Source: Akkermansiaceae bacterium
Lineage (GTDB): Bacteria > Verrucomicrobiota > Verrucomicrobiia > Verrucomicrobiales > Akkermansiaceae
Length of the DNA: 64,000 bases
Assembly (NCBI GenBank): GCA_025457665.1
Contig: JALOTY010000007.1
Coordinates: 1 to 64,000, forward strand
Direction of reading: 5' to 3'
A program made the position numbers and the translations under genes. Shown in pieces: positions 51,975-60,955 of this stretch (its first letter is position 1; each line of letters starts with the position of its first letter). The notes under the pieces were generated by a model, which was not told where the DNA came from, did no database searches, and was given only the letters and a program-made list of their open reading frames with translations.

Positions 51975-54731
51975 ATGAAACCCATCCTATCCGCCATCAT
52001 GCTCGGCAGCCTGGCCCATGCCGCCCCGCTCCCGCCAATCGATCTCCGCACGGAGTATCTGGTCCATCCCGAGGCGATCGATACGCCAGTGCCGAGATTT
52101 TCGTGGCGGCTCGATCCCGGTGACGGGGAGGCTCGATCGATTCTCCAGAGTGCCTATGAAATCCGTGTCGATGCCGATCCTGCGGGAACGGAGCCGCTGT
52201 GGAGCAGTGGCAAAGTGGCATCCGCCGATGCCGCCCAGATCGAGTATGCCGGGAAGGCTTTGAAATCCCGTGACAGGGCGACGTGGCGGGTCCGTGTTTG
52301 GACCGGCGGTGACGAGGTTTCCGGTTGGAGCGAGCCGGCAACTTTCGCGGTGGGATTGCTCGATCCTCTCGACTGGGAAGCCCAATGGATCAGCATGAGG
52401 GATGACGGGATGTTTGAGACCTCGGAGAACGTCCAGAATTTCAAGGAAGATCCCGTTCGCGGGAAACTCCACCTGACTCCGGCGAAGCATTTCCGCAAGG
52501 AGTTCGAAAGCCCGGTTGTGAAGCGGGCCATCCTGCATGCCACGGCCTTGGGTGTCTTCAAGGTCGAAATCAATGGCCAGCGGGTCTCCGATGAAAGGCT
52601 TGCCCCGGGATGGTCGGCCTATCACCGCCGCATCCACTCACGCACCTATGATGTGACCAAGCTGGTGAGCGAGGGTGGAAATGCCATCGGAGCCACTTTG
52701 GCCGATGGCTGGTATTGCGGCTATGTCGCCTATGGTCTGCTGACCCTGCAACCCGGGCTGTTGCCGGGAATCCATGGTCGGTCCTACTACGGGATTTCTC
52801 CAGCGATCCGTCTGCAACTGGAACTCGAGCTTACCGATGGCACGAAGCGGATGATCACCACGGGGCCGGATTGGAAATGCGCCACGGGCCCTTATCTCGA
52901 GGCGGATATCCTCCAAGGAGAGACCTATGATGCGCGCAAGGAAATGCCGGGGTGGAGCAAGCCGGGATTTGACGATGGGAAATGGGAACAGGCGGTCGTC
53001 AAAACCGGGACCGACGCGCGGGTTCTTCCCCATCCCGGACCGCCGGTGAGGCCCATCATGGAAATGCCGACGCAGACGGTGACACCTCGCGGAGAAGGCA
53101 CCTATATCTTTGACCTCGGGCAGAATATCTCCGGTGTGGTCCGTCTCAAAGTGCGCGGTCAGGCAGGGGATCGCATCACCCTGCGGCATGCGGAAATCCT
53201 CCACCAGGACGGACGTATGAGCACGGAAAACCTTCGCTGTGCGCGTGCGGTGGATACCTACATCCTCCGGGGTGATCCGGAGGGCGAAACCTGGATTCCG
53301 GAATTCACTTATCATGGGTTTCAATACGTCGAGGTCTCCGGCCTCCGCGAAGCGCCGCAGAAGGATGCCGTGACCGGGATCGTGCTTCATTCCGACACCG
53401 AGTTTCACGGGCAGTTCGAATGTTCGGATCCGATGTTGAATCGACTCTATCAAAACATCCTCTGGACCCAGCGGGGGAATTTCTTCGAAATGCCGACCGA
53501 CTGCCCGCAGCGCGACGAACGGATGGGATGGACCGGAGACGCGCAGATCTATGTGAGGGCGGCCACCTTCAATGCCGACATTGCGTCTTTCTACAAAAAG
53601 TGGCTGCGCGACCTCAACGATGACCAATGGGATTATGGTGCCTATCCTCCTTATGCCCCGCGGCCCTTCTCCCGGCCGAACGAGCATCATGCCGCCGGCT
53701 GGATGGATGCAGGGGTGATTTGCCCATGGACCATCTGGCAGGTTTACGGTGACACCCGGGTGATCCGTGAACACTGGAGGAACATGAAGGACTTCATGGA
53801 GTGGAGAAAGCTCCGTGATCCCGAGTTGGATGGCGCCACGGATGATTGCAATTTCGGCGATTGGCTTTCTTTGGGTGAGGTAAAGACGCCCATTCCGTTC
53901 ATCGATCTCGCCTACCACGCGCATGATGCCATGCTGATGGCGGAAATGGCCGGGGCCATCGGTCTGCCTGATGAACAGAAGTCTTGGCAAGCTCATGCCG
54001 ACAAGGTCACGGCTGCCTTCCGCAAGAATTATCTCAATGCGGATGGCACCCTCAAGGTGGACAATCAAACGGCCTATGCCATGGCCCTTTTCCTGGGTTT
54101 GATTCCCGAGGAGACCAAGGCGGCAACGGCCCGGCGACTGGCGGACTTGGTGGCATCGAACAATCATCTCATGACTACCGGATTCCTCGGCACCCGGCCG
54201 CTGCTTCCCGCGCTCTCGGCGAATGGTCATCATGAGATCTCCGGCAAGCTCATCCGGCAGCGCAATTTCCCGAGTTGGGGCTATGAGGTGGAGAATGGTG
54301 CGACGACCATTTGGGAACGCTGGAACAGTTATGAAAAGGGCAAGGGAGTGCATAGCCCGGAGATGAATTCCTTTTCCCACTATGCCTTCGGTGCTGTGGG
54401 CGAATGGATGATGTCGGAGTTGGCCGGGATCGACCGTGCATCGGCCGGATTCAAGCGGGTGCGCATTGCCCCGAGGCCGACCGGTGGGATCACTCACGCC
54501 AGCGCCTCGATGATGACTCCGCATGGCAAGCTTTCCTGCGCGTGGAAGATTGAAGGGGGGCAGTTCATTGCGGACATCATCATTCCTCCAAACACCACTG
54601 CGGAGAGCCGTTTTCCGGTGAAAGGCGCTCCGGAGGTTTCCGATTTGGCCGAGCCGAAAATCGAAGGTGGTGTTCTGCTGTTGGGCTCCGGCAGCTATCG
54701 GATCACGGGTGAATATCTCGACGCACCATGA
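51975..54731 (+). CDS. GH78 alpha-L-rhamnosidase
   Basis: The protein is 918 residues from ATG 51975 with a short signal peptide (ILSAIMLGSLAHA). The order is that of full-length GH78: an N-terminal fibronectin-like domain (LRTEYLVHPEAIDTPVPRFSW), jelly-roll domains (~130-430, FKVEINGQRVSDERLAPGWSAY, TYIFDLGQNISGVVRLKV), an (alpha/alpha)6 barrel and a C-terminal beta domain. The family motif DCPQRDERMGWTGDAQ starts at D509, with the likely general acid E515. It removes terminal alpha-L-rhamnose in the periplasm or outside. The next gene overlaps its stop by ATGA (54728-54731). Confidence 0.95.
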   Translation: MKPILSAIMLGSLAHAAPLPPIDLRTEYLVHPEAIDTPVPRFSWRLDPGDGEARSILQSAYEIRVDADPAGTEPLWSSGKVASADAAQIEYAGKALKSRDRATWRVRVWTGGDEVSGWSEPATFAVGLLDPLDWEAQWISMRDDGMFETSENVQNFKEDPVRGKLHLTPAKHFRKEFESPVVKRAILHATALGVFKVEINGQRVSDERLAPGWSAYHRRIHSRTYDVTKLVSEGGNAIGATLADGWYCGYVAYGLLTLQPGLLPGIHGRSYYGISPAIRLQLELELTDGTKRMITTGPDWKCATGPYLEADILQGETYDARKEMPGWSKPGFDDGKWEQAVVKTGTDARVLPHPGPPVRPIMEMPTQTVTPRGEGTYIFDLGQNISGVVRLKVRGQAGDRITLRHAEILHQDGRMSTENLRCARAVDTYILRGDPEGETWIPEFTYHGFQYVEVSGLREAPQKDAVTGIVLHSDTEFHGQFECSDPMLNRLYQNILWTQRGNFFEMPTDCPQRDERMGWTGDAQIYVRAATFNADIASFYKKWLRDLNDDQWDYGAYPPYAPRPFSRPNEHHAAGWMDAGVICPWTIWQVYGDTRVIREHWRNMKDFMEWRKLRDPELDGATDDCNFGDWLSLGEVKTPIPFIDLAYHAHDAMLMAEMAGAIGLPDEQKSWQAHADKVTAAFRKNYLNADGTLKVDNQTAYAMALFLGLIPEETKAATARRLADLVASNNHLMTTGFLGTRPLLPALSANGHHEISGKLIRQRNFPSWGYEVENGATTIWERWNSYEKGKGVHSPEMNSFSHYAFGAVGEWMMSELAGIDRASAGFKRVRIAPRPTGGITHASASMMTPHGKLSCAWKIEGGQFIADIIIPPNTTAESRFPVKGAPEVSDLAEPKIEGGVLLLGSGSYRITGEYLDAP

Positions 54732-56791
54732 TTCGGCATCTCTTGATACTGTTAGGTTGGGTGTTGCCGCTATCTGCGCAGACCGATCTGACCTTGTCGC
54801 GCGCGGGTGTGGCGGCGGGCTCGGTGAAGTCGGAGAACGGGATCTATCAGATCGAAGGCGGTGGCCCGGTGCTGGCCACGCCGGTGAAGGCACCCGCCGC
54901 TGCGGAGACGGTGTTGGAAATGGAATACTTCTGCGTCGGCGGGGTTCCTGCATTTGCCATTTTGCCCGGTCCGCCGTTTCGAGGTGCCACGGCGAGAAGA
55001 GTCCCGGCGCTCGGACATAGCGAGACCTGGTCTCCGTGGTCCGCGCGATTGGATGAAGGCCAACCCTTGCCGGAAGGCTGGCAGCAGCTCCGGCTCGATC
55101 TGCCGATGCCCGCCGGACGTATCCTGCAAATCCGCAAGGTCCGGCTGCGTGCGCCGCGGGCAGGGGAGTTCGATCCGCCACGACGCCAGGCGGCGTTCGC
55201 GCGCGAGGCTGCCCTTGAGACTTATCTGAACACTTCTTTTCCCGCCCGCATCACCGCGGTCCAAGCGGGTGTTGGGGAGATCTTGATTCAGGGACAAACG
55301 GGCGGAGCGGATGGAGAGTATCATCTTGCCGATATCCCCATGGATCGGGTCCTTGGAGATCCGCTTTGTTGGGAAATGACGCTTCCCTTGCAGGTTGCGG
55401 CGGATGGTTCGTTCCGCTTGTCGGTGCCGCGCAAGAGGATGCGGGGAGAACGGGAGCATGATCGATTGCTCTCGCGCTGGCAGATTCTGCGCAAAACGGC
55501 GGATGGCTTTGTCCCTGTCTCCCATGCCCGATATGCCGAGGAGGTGGCTCCGCTGCGTGAGGCTCCCGACGAGTTGCGGCCCGGGAACAAAAAGGGACTT
55601 GGAGGATGGCGACGGGGTGCGGTGGAAGGAGAGCTCGAGGCTTTGGGGATCCAATCGATCACCGTCAACATCGTGCTCCAACAGCTCATCAGCCCGAACC
55701 CGGGTCCGGGCACCCTGCCTTTCCAATGGCAGGGCAGGGTCTGGCATGCGCGAGTGGCCGCGCTGGAGAATTTCGATAAGACTTTCCAGGAAGCAGCGCG
55801 GCATCGGGTTTTGGTTTCCGCCATCCTTCTGATCGGCAATCCTGCCCGCACCCGTGATCCGGTGGTGCAGATCCTCGGATCGCCGGACGCCGGGAAAGAA
55901 GGCACCTTTGCCTTGCCGGATGTGACGACGGAGGAAGGAGCATCCCTCTACGGCGGGATCCTCAATCTCATGGCCGAGCGCTGGAGCCGGGCCGATGGGA
56001 AATACGGCAGAGTGCACCACTGGATCGTTCATAACGAAGTCGATGCCGCCGTGGTTTGGACGAATGCAGGCAAGAAAACGGCCATGGAATTCATGGATCT
56101 CTACGTCCGATCCATGCGCATGGTCGACCTGATCGCCCGCCAGTATGATCCGCATGCCAAGGCTTTCATCACCCTTACTCATCATTGGGCGGAACAGGGA
56201 AATGCGGGATGGTATGGATCGAGGAACCTGTTAGATAAACTTGGCCGATTGACCCGTGCAGAGGGTGATTTTCCCTGGGCGCTGGCATATCACCCCTATC
56301 CGCAGAATCTTTTCCAGCCACGGACATGGGAGGATCATCAGGCGACGTATCGATATGACTCGCCGAAGATCACGCCGAAGAATCTGGAAGTGCTCGATGC
56401 CTGGATGAAGGAACCGGAAAGACTCTATCGGGGAAAGGTTCGCCCGGTGCACCTTTCGGAAAACGGTTTCAACTCCAAGGACTACTCCGCGCAGGCTTTG
56501 GAGGATCAGGCAGCGGGCATGGCTTATGCGTGGAAAAAGATCCAAGGACTTTCTTCCATCGAGGCATGGCAGTATCACAACTGGATCGACAACCGCAATG
56601 AAGGCGGCCTGAGGATAGGCCTCCGGAAGTTTCCCGATGAACCCGGCGATCCCTATGGCAAGAAGCCGATCTGGCATCTTTATCAGGCCCTGGGCACACC
56701 ACGTGAGGACGAGGTGGCGGCACCTTACCTGAAGACCATTGGCATCCCGAACTGGGATTCGGTGAGTCGGCCGAATCCGGTGGTGAAGTGA
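54728..56791 (+). CDS. DUF5722-like secreted glycosidase-fold protein
   Basis: The 687-residue protein has signal peptide LLILLGWVLPLSAQ. An N-terminal beta-sandwich (~20-290) is followed by a TIM-barrel-like domain. HNEVDAAVVW places Glu at 437 after Asn, and SENGFN places Glu at 578, the spacing and contexts of the acid/base and nucleophile in clan GH-A retaining glycosidases. The whole resembles DUF5722 proteins, which as I recall occur near rhamnosidases in polysaccharide loci. It is translationally coupled to GH78, so the two probably act on the same glycan. It abuts panB tail to tail with no gap. It was not assigned to a CAZy family. Confidence 0.75.
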   Translation: MIRHLLILLGWVLPLSAQTDLTLSRAGVAAGSVKSENGIYQIEGGGPVLATPVKAPAAAETVLEMEYFCVGGVPAFAILPGPPFRGATARRVPALGHSETWSPWSARLDEGQPLPEGWQQLRLDLPMPAGRILQIRKVRLRAPRAGEFDPPRRQAAFAREAALETYLNTSFPARITAVQAGVGEILIQGQTGGADGEYHLADIPMDRVLGDPLCWEMTLPLQVAADGSFRLSVPRKRMRGEREHDRLLSRWQILRKTADGFVPVSHARYAEEVAPLREAPDELRPGNKKGLGGWRRGAVEGELEALGIQSITVNIVLQQLISPNPGPGTLPFQWQGRVWHARVAALENFDKTFQEAARHRVLVSAILLIGNPARTRDPVVQILGSPDAGKEGTFALPDVTTEEGASLYGGILNLMAERWSRADGKYGRVHHWIVHNEVDAAVVWTNAGKKTAMEFMDLYVRSMRMVDLIARQYDPHAKAFITLTHHWAEQGNAGWYGSRNLLDKLGRLTRAEGDFPWALAYHPYPQNLFQPRTWEDHQATYRYDSPKITPKNLEVLDAWMKEPERLYRGKVRPVHLSENGFNSKDYSAQALEDQAAGMAYAWKKIQGLSSIEAWQYHNWIDNRNEGGLRIGLRKFPDEPGDPYGKKPIWHLYQALGTPREDEVAAPYLKTIGIPNWDSVSRPNPVVK

Positions 56792-57556
56792 TCAGCCCCG
56801 CACTTTCCGGCAGTAGGTTTCGGCTGCGCCTTTGATGACGCTGGCGATGTCCGCTTCGGGGCGGGCGAAGGGGGGGACAAACCACGGGTAGGAGCCGATG
56901 AGGTCGCTGATCACAGCGACTTCGCCATCGCAGGTGTTTTCCCCGCAACCGATGCCGATGGTGGGAACAGGGATGGCGCGGGTGATCTCGCGGGCGGCGT
57001 CAGGGACGACGCTTTCGAGGACGATGGCAAAAACTCCGGCATCGACGAGGGCGTGGGCACCTTCGAGGAGGGCATCGATTTGCTCGCGGGTTTTGCCTTT
57101 CTTTTTGTATCCGCCTTCCTCGCGGACGCGTTGGGGGAGCATACCGAGGTGGCCACAGACGGGGATGCCGGCGGCGGTGAGGGTGGCGACTTTTTCGGCT
57201 TGGCGGACGCCGCCTTCGAGTTTCACCGCATCGGCCCCGGCAGCGATGAGGCGGCGGGCGTTGTCGATTGTGGTGGCGGGGTCCGGGTAGGTGCCGATGG
57301 GCAGATCGCCGAGGACGAGGGCGCGGGGTCGGGCGCGGGCGACGGCGGCGGTGTGGTGGAGCATGTGATCGAGTGTCACATGCGTGGTATCCGGGAAACC
57401 GAGCACCACCATGCCGAGCGAGTCGCCGACGAGCAGCATGTCGAGCCCGGCTTCATCGAGAAGGCGGGCGGTGGGGTAATCGTAGGCGGTGAGGACGGAG
57501 ATGCGCTGTCCGCCCTTGCGGTCACGCAACGCCTGGGCTTTTTCCGTGCCGGGCAT
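56792..57556 (-). CDS. panB: 3-methyl-2-oxobutanoate hydroxymethyltransferase
   Basis: The 254-residue enzyme transfers a hydroxymethyl group from methylene-tetrahydrofolate to ketoisovalerate, the first committed step of pantothenate and CoA synthesis. Family motifs are present in order: LTAYDYPTARLLDEAG, LVGDSLGMVVLG (metal Asp), LGDLPIGTY, VKLEGG, GHLGMLPQ, LESVVP (catalytic Glu) and TIGIGCGENTCDGEV. It is slightly short at the C-terminus compared with E. coli PanB. It stands alone between convergent and divergent neighbours. No panC is in view. Confidence 0.95.
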   Translation of the reverse strand: MPGTEKAQALRDRKGGQRISVLTAYDYPTARLLDEAGLDMLLVGDSLGMVVLGFPDTTHVTLDHMLHHTAAVARARPRALVLGDLPIGTYPDPATTIDNARRLIAAGADAVKLEGGVRQAEKVATLTAAGIPVCGHLGMLPQRVREEGGYKKKGKTREQIDALLEGAHALVDAGVFAIVLESVVPDAAREITRAIPVPTIGIGCGENTCDGEVAVISDLIGSYPWFVPPFARPEADIASVIKGAAETYCRKVRG

Positions 57557-57839
57557 GCGGTAGCCTTGCGCGTGGTGGGGGCGGGATCAAGCCTGATGGC
57601 GTGACGCGATGGCGCGGCTTTCGAAGACCATTCAGTCGCAGGCGATGAGAGGCGAACCGCTGGTGCGGTTGACAAAGCTTCCACCGAAGCTTGCCGCGCA
57701 GGGGGATCACATGGGGAGGTTGGCATTGGAGCAGGGGGTGATGGCGAGGACAAATACCTAACAGAAGTGCGTTACAATCTCTCTTTCCGGGAAATCTGGA
57801 AGGGAAGGGGAAATCGGGGTAGGTCCGGGGGGCACGCTG
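57557..57839. other. Divergent intergenic region panB / ClC
   Basis: This 283-bp region must hold both divergent promoters, but I could not assign boxes. It contains the only copy of the dispersed octamer that lies outside a gene (CCTAACAG, 57757-57764), followed by an A/T-richer stretch (57761-57785). No ORF or RNA gene is supported. Confidence 0.5.
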
Positions 57840-59645
57840 ATGGAGGTCAACGAAGTCAAAGTATCCCGCCCGGGGCTGGCGGAGTGGATGAGGCTGCGGC
57901 TGAATGACGGGCAGCGCTTTCTCGTGCTCTGTGTGGCGGCCGGTTTGCTTTGCGGTCTGGCGGCGGTGCTGTTTCATCTGGCGATTCACCATTTGTTTGA
58001 AGCTGTGTGGGACTTCGCTGCGGGCTCGGAGCCGGGTGAGTTTGTGGCGGTGATGCTGGCGGCTCCGACTTTGGGCGGTTTAATTGCCGGCTTGGGGGTG
58101 AAGTATCTGGCGCCCGATGCCGCGGGGAGCGGAATCCCGCAGACGAAGGCGGCCTACTACAATCATGGTGGAAAGATTTCCTCGCGCTCGGGTTTTTGGC
58201 GGTTCGTGCTGGGAGCGCTGTATGTGGGCTTGGGTAATAGTCTGGGCCGCGAGGGGCCCACGGTGCATATCTGCACGTCGATTTCTTCGCGGATCGGCCG
58301 TTGGGCATTTCGTGATGCTTCGCGGGTGCAGGCGATGGCTCCGGTGGGAATGGCGGCGGGAATCGCTGCGGCATTCAATGCGCCTTTGTCAGCCCTGACC
58401 TTCGTCTTCGAGGAGTTGCTGGACAATTTCTCGATGAAAGCACTCGGTGGGATGGTCCTGGCGGTGGTGATCGCGGCCGCCGTTTCGCGCAGCATCCTGG
58501 GCGAGGAGCCGGTCATCGCGGCGCGGATCGCGGAGGACTATCCGACTTCGTGGTGGATGCTGGTGGCTTTGCCGATGGGCTTGTTTGCTGGTTTGATCGG
58601 GCATGGGTTCGTGAAGGGTGTGTTGAATCTCAGGGTGGCGGTGCGGCGGTTTTCGAGGCTGCCTGTGTGGCTGCGTCCGGCGATAGGGGGCTTCGGTTGC
58701 GGGGTTTTCGGTCTGTTAGGTTATGAAATTACTGCCGCGCTGGGAGATGCGAGAAATTCGGTTTTCAGTATCGGCTATGATAGCCTGGAAGCGGCATTCA
58801 CCGATCGGCTTTCCCTGCAGGTGATCGCGGTGCTGCTGGTTCTGAAGTTTGCGGCGGTGGTGGTGAACTATGGCACGGGCGGGTCGGGGGGCTTGTTTGC
58901 GCCCACATTGTTTCTGGGTGGTCTGTTAGGCGCGCTGTTGGGGGCTGGATTCTCCGCGCTGCACCATCTGGGCGAGTGGGTTCCGAGTTTTCCGGGGGAT
59001 GCCAAGGTCATTGGTGGATGCGTGCTTCTTGGCATGGGGGCGATGTTTGCCGCGGTGGTTCGCTGTCCCTTCACTTCGCTGATCATCATTTTCGAGATGA
59101 CTGGAAACTACAGCCTCATCCTTCCCCTCATGGCGGGGAATGTCATCGCCTGGCAGTTGGCAAAGCGATGGCAGCCGGTGTCGATTTACAACGCCCTGTT
59201 GTTGCAGGACGGAATCAACTTGCGGCGCTTGCCGGCGTATCGAGGGGCGCAGGACTACCGGAACCTTCCGGTGGAAACCATCATGACCCGTGATGCCTTT
59301 GCGCTGGATGCGGAGGAGACCGTGGCGGCGGCGATTTCGAGGATTCGGGAAGCGAATGCGTTTTACCACGGCTATCCCGTGCTTTCGGCGGAGGGGAGGT
59401 TGGCGGGAGTGATCACCTATCATGAGCTGCGGGAGAACGCAGGAAACCGGCAGGTGGTTGACTTGTTAGATGGGCAGGATTTGCTGGTGGTCCGGGTGGA
59501 TACGTCCATTCATGATGCGGCGAACCGGATGATCGACCGGGATTTTCAACAGGTTCCCGTGGTGGAGGCAGACGTACCGGACCGGCTCGTGGGGTGGCTG
59601 ACCTTGAATGACATTGCCCGTCAGCAGAATGCGGTGGAGCTGTGA
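57840..59645 (+). CDS. ClC-family chloride channel/antiporter with CBS domains
   Basis: The 601-residue protein has a ClC transmembrane core of about 440 residues and two C-terminal CBS domains (~478-590, VETIMTRDAFALDAEETV and VVDLLDGQDLLVVRVDTS). Filter motifs are GSGIP, GREGP (gating Glu) and GGSGGLFAP. FVFEEL supplies the acidic pair at the position of the internal proton glutamate of E. coli ClC-ec1, which favours a Cl-/H+ antiporter over a channel. It sits in the inner membrane; CBS domains suggest nucleotide control. Three Leu-Leu steps use the dispersed octamer (58713, 58923, 59463). Confidence 0.93.
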   Translation: MEVNEVKVSRPGLAEWMRLRLNDGQRFLVLCVAAGLLCGLAAVLFHLAIHHLFEAVWDFAAGSEPGEFVAVMLAAPTLGGLIAGLGVKYLAPDAAGSGIPQTKAAYYNHGGKISSRSGFWRFVLGALYVGLGNSLGREGPTVHICTSISSRIGRWAFRDASRVQAMAPVGMAAGIAAAFNAPLSALTFVFEELLDNFSMKALGGMVLAVVIAAAVSRSILGEEPVIAARIAEDYPTSWWMLVALPMGLFAGLIGHGFVKGVLNLRVAVRRFSRLPVWLRPAIGGFGCGVFGLLGYEITAALGDARNSVFSIGYDSLEAAFTDRLSLQVIAVLLVLKFAAVVVNYGTGGSGGLFAPTLFLGGLLGALLGAGFSALHHLGEWVPSFPGDAKVIGGCVLLGMGAMFAAVVRCPFTSLIIIFEMTGNYSLILPLMAGNVIAWQLAKRWQPVSIYNALLLQDGINLRRLPAYRGAQDYRNLPVETIMTRDAFALDAEETVAAAISRIREANAFYHGYPVLSAEGRLAGVITYHELRENAGNRQVVDLLDGQDLLVVRVDTSIHDAANRMIDRDFQQVPVVEADVPDRLVGWLTLNDIARQQNAVEL

Positions 59646-59672
59646 CGGCCGCCGATGAGGCGTTGGCAAGGC

Positions 59673-60176
59673 TCAGAGCCCGGGGCAGGGGAGGATGGAA
59701 GGGGCGGATTCATCCTTGGCGAGGGCAGCCAAAAGGGAGGCCACGGACTCGGATTGCCCGGGAAGGACGAGATCGGGGCGGATGTCGTGGAGGGGCTCGA
59801 GAACGAAGCGGCGAAGATGGAGGCGCGGGTGGGGGAGGATGAGGTCGGGCTCGGCAAGGACCGTTTCGCCGAGATAGAGCAGATCGGCATCGAGGGTGCG
59901 CGGGCCGTTTCTTTCCGCGCGGATGCGGCCGCGGCGACGCTCGATCTCCATGGCGGCATCTAACAGATCGCGGGGTGAGCCAGCGAAAGGGAAGTCGATG
60001 ACGGTATTGAGGAAGTCCGGTGAGCCATCGGGACAGGCGACGGGGGCGGTCTGATAGATCTTCCCTTGCAGGAGATCACCTGAGGAGATTTCCCGGAAAA
60101 AATCCCGCGCCGCCTGCAAGTGGGCGAGGCGGTCGCCCAGGTTTGATCCAAGGGCGATGCCGGCGCGGGGTGTCAT
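59673..60176 (-). CDS. folK: 2-amino-4-hydroxy-6-hydroxymethyldihydropteridine pyrophosphokinase
   Basis: The 167-residue HPPK has ALGSNLGDRLAHL at the N-terminus and the signature RNGPRTLDADLLYLG, whose Asp residues bind magnesium, then LPHPRLHLRRFVLEPL. It pyrophosphorylates the pterin for folate synthesis. It is the last gene of the minus-strand dapA-vapBC-dapB-folK run, 37 bp after dapB. Leu-Leu-Asp at 59959-59966 uses the dispersed octamer. Confidence 0.94.
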   Translation of the reverse strand: MTPRAGIALGSNLGDRLAHLQAARDFFREISSGDLLQGKIYQTAPVACPDGSPDFLNTVIDFPFAGSPRDLLDAAMEIERRRGRIRAERNGPRTLDADLLYLGETVLAEPDLILPHPRLHLRRFVLEPLHDIRPDLVLPGQSESVASLLAALAKDESAPSILPCPGL

Positions 60177-60213
60177 GATGGCGGAAATGAGAGCGGGGTG
60201 TGGGGGCTTGGGA

Positions 60214-60951
60214 TCACTTCAAGCCGAGCACGTCCTGCATGTCGTAGAGTCCGGCAGGTTGATCGGCGAGCCAGACGGCGGCGCGGACGGCACCGGCGGC
60301 GAAGGTCATGCGCGAGGAAGCCTTGTGGGTGAGTTCCACGCGTTCGCCATCGGCCGCGAACATGACCGTGTGGTCGCCCACGACATCGCCGCCGCGGAGC
60401 GTGTGCATGCCGATTTCCCTTTGGGTCCGGGCGCCGGTGATGCCAAAGCGGCCGTGTTTGATGTCCTCCTCATAGCTCGTGCCGGTTTCCTCGTTGAGGA
60501 TTTCCAAGAGGCGGCGGGCGGTGCCGGAGGGGGCATCGATCTTATGGCGGTGGTGCATTTCGATGACCTCGATATCGAAACGGTCCTGGGTGAGAATCTG
60601 GGCGGCCTTGCGGGTGAGCCAGAAAAGAGTGTTCACGCCCACCGAGTAGTTTGGAGCGAACACGATGGGCAGGGTCTTGGCGGCTTCGGCGATGGCGGCG
60701 CGCTCTTCATCAGAGTGACCGGTGGTGCCGATGACCAGGCGGGTGCCGTGTTTCAGGGCGGCGGCGAGGACTTCCTTGGTGAAGGAGTGGATGGTGAAAT
60801 CGATCACCGTATCGGCCTGCGCCATCGCGGCATCGAGATCCTGGCCGACATCGTGGGTGGCGGCGAGGGTGGTATCGGGATTGGCGGCGGTGGCGGCGAT
60901 GATGGCCTGGCCCATGCGTCCGGACTGGCCGGTGACGAGGATGCGGTTCAT
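60214..60951 (-). CDS. dapB: 4-hydroxy-tetrahydrodipicolinate reductase
   Basis: The protein is 245 residues from ATG 60951. It has the nucleotide-binding GQSGRMGQAI, VIDFTIHSFT, GTTGHS, APNYSVGVN, and the catalytic HHRHKIDAPSGTA motif with the conserved His-His and Lys. It reduces the DapA product in lysine and diaminopimelate synthesis. Its ATG is 4 bp after the VapC stop, so it is cotranscribed with the toxin-antitoxin pair. The first nucleotide-binding segment is short for the family (AATHDVGQDLD directly after the Rossmann helix), making the enzyme about 25 residues shorter than E. coli DapB. Confidence 0.94.
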   Translation of the reverse strand: MNRILVTGQSGRMGQAIIAATAANPDTTLAATHDVGQDLDAAMAQADTVIDFTIHSFTKEVLAAALKHGTRLVIGTTGHSDEERAAIAEAAKTLPIVFAPNYSVGVNTLFWLTRKAAQILTQDRFDIEVIEMHHRHKIDAPSGTARRLLEILNEETGTSYEEDIKHGRFGITGARTQREIGMHTLRGGDVVGDHTVMFAADGERVELTHKASSRMTFAAGAVRAAVWLADQPAGLYDMQDVLGLK

Positions 60952-60955
60952 GTGA

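Larger units (their letters stand above)
2022..59966. repeat. Dispersed octamer YTGTTAGR (36 hand-counted copies)
   Basis: CTGTTAGR or its complement starts at 2022, 3208, 3979, 8241, 13789, 16132, 20484, 22333, 22792, 22966, 23581, 24055, 26839, 28141, 28444, 30039, 31621, 33385, 36859, 41443, 44787, 49973, 54749, 56228, 57757, 58713, 58923 and 59959. TTGTTAGA occurs at 11060, 12631, 18690, 27289, 29424, 30895, 37076 and 59463. All CTGTTAG copies are followed by A (19) or G (9). 25 read on the plus strand and 11 on the minus. All but 57757 lie in genes. At roughly 61% G+C about five CTGTTAG would be expected on both strands by chance. Confidence 0.75.

Noticed and set aside
52638..55181. Open frame of 847 codons on the minus strand
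   Set aside because: It is antisense to GH78 and the DUF5722-like gene, whose family motifs are clear on the plus strand. Its translation is rich in Arg/His/Gly without domain features. High G+C explains long antisense frames.
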